From Candidatus Saccharibacteria bacterium UBA2112 (GTDB taxonomy: Bacteria > Patescibacteriota > Saccharimonadia > Saccharimonadales > Saccharimonadaceae), in assembly GCA_002331045.1 (NCBI GenBank), contig DCYK01000032.1, positions 1-24,366 of the forward strand: DNA of 24,366 nucleotides, read 5' to 3'. Both the position numbers and the translations under genes were made by a program. Below the pieces are notes generated by a model, which saw only the letters and a list, made by a program, of their open reading frames with translations, was not told the origin of the DNA and ran no database searches. Positions 14,383 to 22,290 of this stretch are shown here, one piece after another (positions within the stretch are counted from its first letter, which is position 1; each line of letters opens with the position of its first letter).

Positions 14383-14446
14383 GTCCAGTTTTTGTGGCGG
14401 AAAATGGACGAACCGAGCTTAGTGAATCTTCGGGCCAGATCACTAA
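14383..14446 (+). promoter_or_regulatory. rpoB leader with two hairpins
   Basis: Hairpin 1: GTCCA and TTTT (14383-14392) pair with AAAA and TGGAC (14401-14409), with one bulged G. Hairpin 2: TTAGTGA (14419-14425), a bulged A and TCT (14427-14429) pair with AGA and TCACTAA (14437-14446) around the loop TCGGGCC. Hairpin 1 would be complete only on transcripts from the upstream promoter. A GAGGAA Shine-Dalgarno follows at 14464-14469. Confidence 0.5.
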
Positions 14447-14471
14447 CACTAATTAATTACAGCGAGGAACG

Positions 14472-17400
14472 ATGGCAAAGGCGAAAGCAACTGCTGGCAG
14501 TCGCGTGTTTTTCACCAAGGATGACACAGCGCTACCACTACCAAATCTCATCGCTCACCAAAAGGACAGCTGGCGTGAATTCGTCGAGTCTGGCTTGAGC
14601 GAAATATTTACCGAACTGAATCCGATCGAGGATTACACCGGGCAAAAACTGGAACTACGGTTCAAGGATTATCAATTTCAGGAACCAAAAACGTCTGAAC
14701 GTGACGCCAAAGAAAACAACCTGACATTTGAGGCACCGCTACAGGTCAATATCGAATTGACGAATAAGGTGACTGGTGAGGTAAAGGAACAGGAAATCTA
14801 CCTAGGTGATTATCCATGGATGACCGATCGCGGAACCTTTATTGTAAACGGTACCGAACGTGTTGTGGTCTCGCAGCTCATCCGTAGCGCCGGCGTGTTC
14901 TTTACGGCTGATACAGTTGGTTCGCGTAATTACTATGGGGCTAAGCTGATCCCTGGTCGTGGTGCATGGCTCGAGTTTGAGACGGCTACGAACGGAGCGA
15001 TCTTTGTAAAGATTGATCGACGCCGCAAACTACCTGTCACTACACTATTGCGAGCACTTGGTCACAGTAAGGTTGCCGATCTTAAGTCAATGTTTAGTGA
15101 TGTCGATACTGGTGAAGTCAATTATATCGAGGCAACGCTCGAAAAAGATCCTACTCGCGGATCAAATGAAGCGCTGATTGAAGTGTATCGTCGCCTACGC
15201 CCAGGCGACCTGGCTACGGTTGAAAATGCTCGCACAATGATTGAACGTATGTTCTTTGACTTTAAGCGATTCGATTATAGTCGCGTTGGACGCTACAAAA
15301 TAAACCAACGCCTTGGTATGGATGTTGCAAACACCAATGAAAATCGTGTGTTCCAGATGAGTGATCTGATTGCGATTATTCGCGAAATTATCCGCCTAAA
15401 TAATACACAGGAAGCTCCGGATGATATTGATGCCTTGAACAATCGCCGCGTCAAGCTTGTCGGTGAATTGGTTGCCCGCCAATTCCGCGTCGGCATGCTG
15501 CGTATGCAACGAAATGCCATGGATCGCATGTCTATGAGCGACCTTGAAAGCGTAACTCCTGGGCAGTTGATCAATGCCCGTCCAGTTGTGGCTGCTGTTC
15601 GCGAATTCTTTGCAAGCAGTCAGTTGAGTCAGTTGATGGATGAAGTGAATCCATTGTCAGAACTATCTCACAAGCGACGCCTCTCATCGATGGGTCCTGG
15701 TGGTCTCTCGCGCGAGCGTGCTGGCTTTGACGTGCGTGATGCTCACCCAACTCATTACGGACGTCTTTGTTCTGTAGAGACGCCAGAGGGCGCTAATATT
15801 GGTCTCGTGCTTAATCTCGGTACCTATGTCTGTATAAATGAATACGGTTTCATGGAAACACCGTACTTGCGTGTTAAAGACGGTAAAGTAACAGATGAAG
15901 TAGTCTATTTGGACGCAAGTCAAGAAATTACTGAAGTGATTGCTGACGCAAGTGCGGAGATCGATAAGGACGGAAAATTCGTTGATGAACGCGTCAGTGC
16001 GCGAAGCGGGCTATTGCCAGAGCAAGTCGACGCGAGTGATGTTACCTTTATGGACGCAGCACACAAGCAGATCCTTGGCTCGACCGCCAGCCTCGTGCCC
16101 TTTATTGAAAAGAACCGTATTGACCGAAGCTTGACAGGTTCAAACATGCAGAAGCAGGCAGTACCACTATTGACGCCAGAAGCGCCAACGGTTGGAACTG
16201 GTATTGAGGGTGAAATTGCGAAGAATACAAGCCAGTTGATCACAGCGGAAGACACGGGCGAAGTTGTGCGGGCAGATGGCGAAGAAGTCCATGTTAAATA
16301 CGCAGACGGTGTGAAGAAATATGAACTTGTTCACTTTGCAAAAAGCAATGATGACCGTTCAATCAATCAAAAGGTTCGTGTTGCCCGTGGCGATAAAGTC
16401 AAAAAGGGCGATATTTTGATCGAAGGTGCGTCAATCGCCGATGGCGAGTTGGCACTTGGTCGCGATCTTACTGTTGCATTTATGCCATGGGGTGGTTACA
16501 ACATGGACGATGCTATTGTCCTCAGTGACCGCCTAGTGAAGGACGACAGTCTGACCAGCATTAACATCAAGGACTACAATGTTGAGGTTCGCGAAACCAA
16601 GCTAGGCGCTGAGATCGTAACTCGAGATATTCCAAATGTGAGCGAAGAGTCACTGCGACATCTCGATGAGGATGGAATTGTCCAGGTTGGATCTGAGGTA
16701 AAGGCTGGTGATGTACTCATTGGAAAGATTACGCCAAAGGGCGAGCAGGAGCTCAGCTCTGAGGAACGTCTCCTGCGTGCTATTTTCGGCGAAAAAGCCA
16801 AGGATGTGCGCGATACTTCACAGCGCATGAATAACGCTGGTGGCGGTAAGGTTGTTGGTGTCAAGATTTTCAGTCGCGAGAGCGGTCACGAACTGAAAGC
16901 TGGCGTATTGATGCAGATTCAGATCTTTGTAGCGCAACTACGCAAAATTAGCGTTGGTGACAAGCTGGCTGGACGACATGGCAACAAGGGTGTCGTGGCT
17001 CGGATCCTGCCTATCGAAGACATGCCATTCATGGAAGACGGTACACCAGTGGACGTGGTTCTCAACCCACTCGGTGTCCCAAGCCGTATGAATATTGGAC
17101 AGCTATTTGAAACACATCTTGGTATGGCGGCACGTGCGCTTGGCTACAAGGTAGCGACACCACCTTTTAATGGTGTGCCAAACGATGTTATTAGCGACGA
17201 ACTAGAAAAAGCTGGTTATGCCCGTGATGGTAAATCACAATTGTTCGATGGTCGCACTGGTGAACCGTTTGAGGAGCGAACAACGGTCGGTGTGATGCAT
17301 ATGATTAAGTTGCATCATATGGTCAGTGACAAAATCCATGCTCGCTCAACAGGACCATACACGATGGTGACACAACAGCCACTTGGCGGTAAGGCGCAAA

Positions 17401-17852
17401 ATGGTGGTCAGCGCTTTGGTGAAATGGAGGTTTGGGCACTCGAGGCATACGGTGCTGCAACGACACTTCAGGAAATGCTGACAATCAAATCAGACGATGT
17501 CTATGGGCGTGCTAAAGCGTACGAGTCTATCATCAAAGATGAGCCGATCGTTGGTCCGAAGTTGCCGGAAAGCTTTAATGTTCTTGTAAAGGAACTTCAG
17601 GGACTAGGATTACGTGTTGATCTGCTCGACGAAGGTGAAAGTGGCGAGGATGTTGTTGTTGATGCCGAAGAGGTCATTGCCGAGGCAGCTGGCCCCGAGG
17701 ACAAAACAGTTCCAGTCGCTAGCACCGGTGCAAGCGATGATGAGGAAGAGACGGTACTAGATGAAGCTGATGACCTCGATCTGAATGAAGACGGTATCAG
17801 TGTCCAGGACATTGATGAAATTGAAGAAGATACTACAAAGGAGGAGGTATAG
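14472..17852 (+). CDS. rpoB: DNA-directed RNA polymerase subunit beta
   Basis: The beta subunit forms half of the catalytic cleft of RNA polymerase. The protein has 1126 residues. Conserved parts seen in order are the N-terminal PWMTDRGTFIVNGTERVVVSQLIRS, the rifampicin-binding cluster (about 380-420: SSQLSQLMDEVNPLSELSHK then RRLSSMGPGG), HPTHYGRLCSVETPEGANIGL, GSNMQKQAVPLL, NMDDAIVLSDRLV, GDKLAGRHGNKGVVARI and the C-terminal clamp GGKAQNGGQRFGEMEVWALEAYGA. Relative to E. coli, the rifampicin site keeps Q513, D516, H526 and S531, but position 518 is Val and 533 is Met. After the usual end near LGLRVDLLDE there is an acidic tail of roughly 70 residues rich in D and E. The gene lacks the rplJ-rplL neighbours usual upstream. 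It is followed by rpoC after two bases, with the rpoC Shine-Dalgarno AAAGGAGGT inside its last codons. Confidence 0.98.
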   Translation: MAKAKATAGSRVFFTKDDTALPLPNLIAHQKDSWREFVESGLSEIFTELNPIEDYTGQKLELRFKDYQFQEPKTSERDAKENNLTFEAPLQVNIELTNKVTGEVKEQEIYLGDYPWMTDRGTFIVNGTERVVVSQLIRSAGVFFTADTVGSRNYYGAKLIPGRGAWLEFETATNGAIFVKIDRRRKLPVTTLLRALGHSKVADLKSMFSDVDTGEVNYIEATLEKDPTRGSNEALIEVYRRLRPGDLATVENARTMIERMFFDFKRFDYSRVGRYKINQRLGMDVANTNENRVFQMSDLIAIIREIIRLNNTQEAPDDIDALNNRRVKLVGELVARQFRVGMLRMQRNAMDRMSMSDLESVTPGQLINARPVVAAVREFFASSQLSQLMDEVNPLSELSHKRRLSSMGPGGLSRERAGFDVRDAHPTHYGRLCSVETPEGANIGLVLNLGTYVCINEYGFMETPYLRVKDGKVTDEVVYLDASQEITEVIADASAEIDKDGKFVDERVSARSGLLPEQVDASDVTFMDAAHKQILGSTASLVPFIEKNRIDRSLTGSNMQKQAVPLLTPEAPTVGTGIEGEIAKNTSQLITAEDTGEVVRADGEEVHVKYADGVKKYELVHFAKSNDDRSINQKVRVARGDKVKKGDILIEGASIADGELALGRDLTVAFMPWGGYNMDDAIVLSDRLVKDDSLTSINIKDYNVEVRETKLGAEIVTRDIPNVSEESLRHLDEDGIVQVGSEVKAGDVLIGKITPKGEQELSSEERLLRAIFGEKAKDVRDTSQRMNNAGGGKVVGVKIFSRESGHELKAGVLMQIQIFVAQLRKISVGDKLAGRHGNKGVVARILPIEDMPFMEDGTPVDVVLNPLGVPSRMNIGQLFETHLGMAARALGYKVATPPFNGVPNDVISDELEKAGYARDGKSQLFDGRTGEPFEERTTVGVMHMIKLHHMVSDKIHARSTGPYTMVTQQPLGGKAQNGGQRFGEMEVWALEAYGAATTLQEMLTIKSDDVYGRAKAYESIIKDEPIVGPKLPESFNVLVKELQGLGLRVDLLDEGESGEDVVVDAEEVIAEAAGPEDKTVPVASTGASDDEEETVLDEADDLDLNEDGISVQDIDEIEEDTTKEEV

Positions 17853-17854
17853 CC

Positions 17855-20800
17855 ATGTCACGAGTTGTTGCTGGTACGGGAATTGCCGATTTCGACGCTG
17901 TTCGCCTGGCTGTCGCAAGTCCCGACGATATCCTGAAATGGAGTCATGGTGAGGTAACGAAACCGGAAACCATTAACTATCGAACACAAAAACCTGAACG
18001 TGATGGGTTATTCTGCGAAAGGATATTTGGTCCAGTCAAAGATATTAATCCACATGACAGTAAGTTAAAGGGCGTTCGTTCGCGTGAAGCTGCTGTCGAC
18101 AAGAATGGTGAGCTTGTAACAAAGTCAATTGTTCGACGTGAACGAATGGGGCACATTAACTTGGCAGCTCCTGTTGCACACATCTGGTTTATGCGTGGCA
18201 CACCGAGTGCTATGAGTCTACTGCTGGGTCTCACGGTTCGTAATATTGAGCGAGTAGCTTATTTTGCGAGCTATGTCATTCTGAGTGTTGATACTGAAGC
18301 ACGTGACAAGATGCTTGCTGATCTAGAAGCAGAGACAGAGGCTGGACGTGCTGCAATCAAGATACGCTACGAAAAAGAAGCTGAAGCTGAAGGGGCTGAC
18401 GTGAAGGCTCTCGCCGAAGCGCAGTCACGCGAAGTAGAAGAGCTCAACGAAGCCTATACGATCAAAAAGGGACAGTTGGACAGTCTTGTAAAAGGTGCTT
18501 TGATGAACGAGACAGATTATCGTAATCTTCCTGAAGAGTACGAAGAGATTGTCACGGTCGGCATGGGAGGGACTGCACTCAAGCAACTACTCGACGAAAT
18601 CGATCTATCACAACTGATCAAAGAACTAAGCGAAGAAGTCGAAGGTGCTCGTGGTCAGCGAGAGAAGAAGCTCTTGAAGCGTCTCCGCGTCCTTGAGGGT
18701 ATGGTTGCCGCTGGCATCAAGCCAAGTAGCTTGGCACTGACGGTCCTGCCAGTAATTCCACCAGACCTTCGCCCGATGGTACAGCTAACAGGTGGACGAT
18801 TTGCTACGAGCGACCTCAACGATCTCTATCGACGGGTTATTAACCGAAACAATCGCCTGAAGAAGCTGATCGACCTAAATGCACCAGAAGTCATCCGACG
18901 TAATGAGATGCGTATGCTACAAGAAGCAGTTGATGCTTTAGTCGATAACAGCGCTGCTCGTGGTGGTCGTGCGGTGAATGCAACTGGTGGTCGACGTCGT
19001 CTCAAATCAATTAGCGATATGCTAAAAGGTAAGCAAGGACGTTTCCGTCAAAACTTGCTTGGTAAGCGTGTTGACTACTCGGGTCGTTCGGTAATTGTCG
19101 TTGGGCCAAAACTCAAGATTAATGAGTGTGGTATTCCAAAGCAGATGGCCCTCGAACTGTTTAAGCCATTTGTCATTAGCTGGTTGATTCGTAACGAACA
19201 CGCACACAATATTCGTAGTGCAACGCGTTTGATCGAATCTGGAAATGCGCTCGTATGGGATGCGCTCGATGCGGTTATCGAAGGTAAGTACGTACTACTT
19301 AACCGAGCTCCGTCTCTTCACCGTCTATCGATTCAGGCATTTATGCCACGACTCGTCGAAGGAAAGGCGATTCAATTGCATCCACTCGTTGCGAATGGAT
19401 TTAACGCTGACTACGATGGTGACCAGATGGCCGTGCACCTTCCGCTCTCTGCTGAAGCACAGCGTGAAGCACGTGAACTGATGTCTGCAACGAACAACCT
19501 ATTGAAGCCAGCAGACGGTGCCCCAGTGCTCAATATCGGACAAGATGTTGTCCTCGGTAACTATTACCTAACATATGACAAGCCCGCTGCTCAGACAGAT
19601 ACAGTGAAAGCCTATAGTTCTGTGTATGAGGCTGAAATGGCCTACGATGATGGAGTCATTCAACTCCAGACGCCAATTCGCGTTCATGCCAAAGGCGAGA
19701 TTCGAAACACTACACTTGGTCGTGTCTTCTTTAACGAGATACTTCCTGAGGACTATCCGTACGACAATAGTGTCCAGACAAAGAAGCAACTAAAGAAGGT
19801 GCTGGCGAGGATTTTTAACCAATACGGGGCCGAAGAGACGGCAAAGACTGCCGATCGTATGAAAGGTTTGTCATTCCGTTTCGCAACTGTGGCTGCAGTG
19901 TCGACCGGTAAGGATGACTATCTGAACTTTGATGAAATCCAAGAGTTCGTGGACGAAGGCGATGAGCGAACGACGCAGATCTCGGAACAGTATGATCAAG
20001 GGTTGATCACCGAAGACGAGCGCTATAATCTCACGGTAACAGCATGGCGGAATGTCGACCGTAAAGTCACGGAATTTCTGCAAAAGCAGCTAGAAGACAT
20101 GGATACCAGCATCGCCGTGATGGTGAATTCTGGTGCTCGTGGTGACATCAGTAACGTCAAGCTTGCGAGTGCGATGATTGGTATTCAAGTTGATGCAAAC
20201 AACCGCGAAATTGAGCTACCAATTCGAAGCTCCTTTAAGAAAGGCTTGAGCTCACTAGAAGCCTTCGTTGCGACGCGAGGTGCACGTAAGGGTCTGATTG
20301 ATATCGCCCTCAAGACGGCTGACTCGGGATACCTCACTCGCCGTTTGGTAGATGTGTCCCAGGACGTGTTTACTGTTGATGATGATGCGAGTGATGATGA
20401 AGGCTTCGTCATCTACCGCTCTGAATCAGAAGCGACAATGATTGAGTTTGCTAACCGCCTCTACGGCCGGTATACAGCCAAAGAAGTACCTGGTCATATT
20501 GGCGCAGGTGAGCTGATAACACGCGATATCGCTGATGCAATTGAAGCTGATGAGAAGATCGATAGCGTCGCAATTCAGTCAGTACTCTCAGCGAAGAATC
20601 TCGAGGGAATTCCTCGCAAGAGCTACGGTATTGATATGGCAACTGGTTCACTTGTTGCTGGCGCACAACCCGTTGGTGTGATTGCAGCTCAATCAGTCGG
20701 TGAGCCAGGTACGCAGCTGACGCTTCGAACATTCCATTCTAGTGGTGTGGCAGGCGGCGACATTACGCAGGGACTTCCACGTGTTGAAGAGCTCTTTGAG

Positions 20801-21697
20801 GCACGAACACCAAAAGGCCAGGCGTTCATCAGCGAAGTTGCCGGGACGGTAGATATCTGGGAAGACGGTAAGGAATATGTCGTCCAGGTCACGCCTACTG
20901 ATGGCAAGACAGAAGACATAGCACTCGAGGGACGCGAACCAAGTGTCAAGAAAAATGCAGCAGTCAAGGCTGGGGATGTTATTGCATCCGAGGCCGAAGG
21001 TGCAAATCCGCTCATTGCTCCATTCGACGGTATCGTTAGCTTCACCAAGGTAAAGGCAACGTTGACAGCTGATGCCGCTGCTCCGGCACGATATCAAATT
21101 CCTGGCGCAACGCAGCTGGTTGTCAAAAAGGGCGACACGGTTGAAGCTGGTGATCGCTTGACGATTGGTTCACTGAACTTGCATGATCTCATGCGCCTAA
21201 AGGGCGTGGAGGCCACGCAGCGCTACATCATTAACGAAGTACTGCGTATCTATGCAGCACAGGGTCAAGATGTTGCTGACAAGCACCTTGAGATCATCGT
21301 GCGGCAAATGTTTAGTCGCGTTCAAGTCGAAGATCCAGGTGACAGCGATTTTGTCACGGGTGATATTGTCAGCAAGGCTGCCGTGGTTGATGCAAATCAA
21401 AAACTTGCCGCAGAAGGTAAGTCAGAGGTGAAATACCTCCAGCTACTCCTTGGTATCACGAAGGTGTCCATCTGGAGCGATAGCTGGCTATCTGCAGCAT
21501 CATTCCAGGATACGACTCGTGTGCTCATCAATGCAGCAACCAGCGGACGCGCTGATCATCTGCACGGTCTAAAAGAGAATGTGATCATTGGTCGCAAAAT
21601 ACCGGTGGGAACAGGTGCTCGCACGGATGAAGGCGATGAGGCCATTGTCGCTGCGATCGAAGAAGTATCTGCCGATACTATCGCGCTCGACGAATAG
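17855..21697 (+). CDS. rpoC: DNA-directed RNA polymerase subunit beta', lacking both zinc sites
   Basis: The beta' subunit (1280 residues) carries the active-site NADYDGDQMAVHLPLS motif, whose three aspartates hold the catalytic Mg ion. Other landmarks are RRERMGHINLAAPVAHIW, GRFATSDLNDLYRRVINRNN, GKRVDYSGRSVIVVGP, GARKGLIDIALKTADSGYLT, the trigger loop GEPGTQLTLRTFHSSG and DITQGLPRVEELFEAR. A coiled-coil insertion (about 150-215) occupies the place of a similar actinobacterial insertion. Both zinc sites are gone: the N-terminal ligands are replaced by P66, D68, V81 and N84, and the second site by A845, A913, P920 and S923, with surrounding alignment and length kept. Only two cysteines are visible (C54 and one in NECGIPK). 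The bridge-helix-proximal F-loop reads LASAMIGIQV instead of LAGMRGLM. A terminator hairpin lies 20 bases after the stop. Confidence 0.98.
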   Translation: MSRVVAGTGIADFDAVRLAVASPDDILKWSHGEVTKPETINYRTQKPERDGLFCERIFGPVKDINPHDSKLKGVRSREAAVDKNGELVTKSIVRRERMGHINLAAPVAHIWFMRGTPSAMSLLLGLTVRNIERVAYFASYVILSVDTEARDKMLADLEAETEAGRAAIKIRYEKEAEAEGADVKALAEAQSREVEELNEAYTIKKGQLDSLVKGALMNETDYRNLPEEYEEIVTVGMGGTALKQLLDEIDLSQLIKELSEEVEGARGQREKKLLKRLRVLEGMVAAGIKPSSLALTVLPVIPPDLRPMVQLTGGRFATSDLNDLYRRVINRNNRLKKLIDLNAPEVIRRNEMRMLQEAVDALVDNSAARGGRAVNATGGRRRLKSISDMLKGKQGRFRQNLLGKRVDYSGRSVIVVGPKLKINECGIPKQMALELFKPFVISWLIRNEHAHNIRSATRLIESGNALVWDALDAVIEGKYVLLNRAPSLHRLSIQAFMPRLVEGKAIQLHPLVANGFNADYDGDQMAVHLPLSAEAQREARELMSATNNLLKPADGAPVLNIGQDVVLGNYYLTYDKPAAQTDTVKAYSSVYEAEMAYDDGVIQLQTPIRVHAKGEIRNTTLGRVFFNEILPEDYPYDNSVQTKKQLKKVLARIFNQYGAEETAKTADRMKGLSFRFATVAAVSTGKDDYLNFDEIQEFVDEGDERTTQISEQYDQGLITEDERYNLTVTAWRNVDRKVTEFLQKQLEDMDTSIAVMVNSGARGDISNVKLASAMIGIQVDANNREIELPIRSSFKKGLSSLEAFVATRGARKGLIDIALKTADSGYLTRRLVDVSQDVFTVDDDASDDEGFVIYRSESEATMIEFANRLYGRYTAKEVPGHIGAGELITRDIADAIEADEKIDSVAIQSVLSAKNLEGIPRKSYGIDMATGSLVAGAQPVGVIAAQSVGEPGTQLTLRTFHSSGVAGGDITQGLPRVEELFEARTPKGQAFISEVAGTVDIWEDGKEYVVQVTPTDGKTEDIALEGREPSVKKNAAVKAGDVIASEAEGANPLIAPFDGIVSFTKVKATLTADAAAPARYQIPGATQLVVKKGDTVEAGDRLTIGSLNLHDLMRLKGVEATQRYIINEVLRIYAAQGQDVADKHLEIIVRQMFSRVQVEDPGDSDFVTGDIVSKAAVVDANQKLAAEGKSEVKYLQLLLGITKVSIWSDSWLSAASFQDTTRVLINAATSGRADHLHGLKENVIIGRKIPVGTGARTDEGDEAIVAAIEEVSADTIALDE

Positions 21698-21717
21698 GCG
21701 AGTTGCCCAAAAAGTAT

Positions 21718-21750
21718 ATAGATCCTTGCTCGTCAGGGATCTATTGCTTT
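21718..21750 (+). terminator. rpoBC terminator
   Basis: ATAGATCC (21718-21725) pairs with GGATCTAT (21737-21744), extended by a T-G pair, around a 10-base loop. A TGCTTTTG tail follows. Confidence 0.75.
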
Positions 21751-21754
21751 TGCC

Positions 21755-21783
21755 TTGCCAGAATGCCTTATATCTGCTATATT
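21755..21783 (+). promoter_or_regulatory. rpsL-rpsG promoter
   Basis: TTGCCA (21755-21760), a 17-base spacer and TATATT (21778-21783) preceded by TGC (extended -10). The predicted start is near 21790, giving an 87-nt leader. Confidence 0.75.
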
Positions 21784-21796
21784 TACCTATGAGTTT

Positions 21797-21841
21797 CGAG
21801 ATAGGATAGCTATCTCGCGATCAGATTGCTGAGCTGATCGC
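21797..21841 (+). promoter_or_regulatory. rpsL leader with two adjoining perfect hairpins
   Basis: Hairpin 1: CGAGATAG (21797-21804) with CTATCTCG (21810-21817), 5-base loop. Hairpin 2: GCGATCAG (21817-21824) with CTGATCGC (21834-21841), 9-base loop. Both stems are 8 bp and perfect, sharing G21817, so they compete for that base. An AGGAG Shine-Dalgarno follows at 21861-21865. Neither hairpin is followed by a T run, so a translational or RNA-stability role or ribosomal-protein binding is more likely than termination. Confidence 0.55.
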
Positions 21842-21876
21842 TACAAAATCGTATAAATCAAGGAGTATTGTTATAC

Positions 21877-22290
21877 ATGCCTACCATTAATCAATTGGTG
21901 CGAAAGCCACGTGCGACACGTCCAAAAAAGAGTAAATCTCCTCATTTGGGACGTATCCACAACGCGCTAAAGACAAAGTACTATGAACAAGACGCACCTC
22001 TCAAGCGCGGTGTTTGCGTCAAAGTAACGACCAAAACACCAAAGAAGCCGAACTCGGCCCTACGAAAAGTTGCTCGTGTACGCCTAACGAATGGCCACGA
22101 AGTCTGGGCTTATATCGGCGGTGAAGGTCACAATCTACAGGAACATGCGGTTGTGCTCGTTCGGGGTGGTCGCGTGCCAGATCTGCCGGGTGTCCGCTAT
22201 CATATTGTTCGTGGTGCGCTGGACCTTCAGGGCGTGTCAAAGCGTCAGCAAGGGCGTTCAAAATATGGCGCCAAGAAAGGGGATAAGTAA
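21877..22290 (+). CDS. rpsL: Small ribosomal subunit protein uS12
   Basis: S12 sits at the decoding centre of the 30S subunit. The start is the ATG at 21877 (MPTINQLVRKPR, the universal S12 start) with AGGAG 11 bases upstream; a TTG at 21868 would add three residues and is too close to the Shine-Dalgarno. The protein has 137 residues. The decoding loop TPKKPNSALRK is intact, with K56 equivalent to E. coli K43. The second loop reads GGRVPDLPGVRYH, so P101 replaces the nearly universal lysine (E. coli K88). There is an extra stretch of about 13 residues between the N-terminal basic region and RGVC (HLGRIHNALKTKYYEQ region). The TAA overlaps the rpsG ATG (TAATG), a coupled arrangement. Confidence 0.97.
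   Translation: MPTINQLVRKPRATRPKKSKSPHLGRIHNALKTKYYEQDAPLKRGVCVKVTTKTPKKPNSALRKVARVRLTNGHEVWAYIGGEGHNLQEHAVVLVRGGRVPDLPGVRYHIVRGALDLQGVSKRQQGRSKYGAKKGDK

Noticed and set aside
17597..17812. Minus-strand ORF opposite the RpoB tail (serine-rich)
   Set aside because: Complement of an acidic GAT/GAA-rich coding stretch, giving a serine-rich artefact; no ribosome binding site.
21789..21809. Six-codon upstream ORF in the rpsL leader (ATG AGT TTC GAG ATA GGA TAG)
   Set aside because: No Shine-Dalgarno and the ATG falls at the predicted transcript start; it may be chance, although a leaderless reading cannot be excluded.
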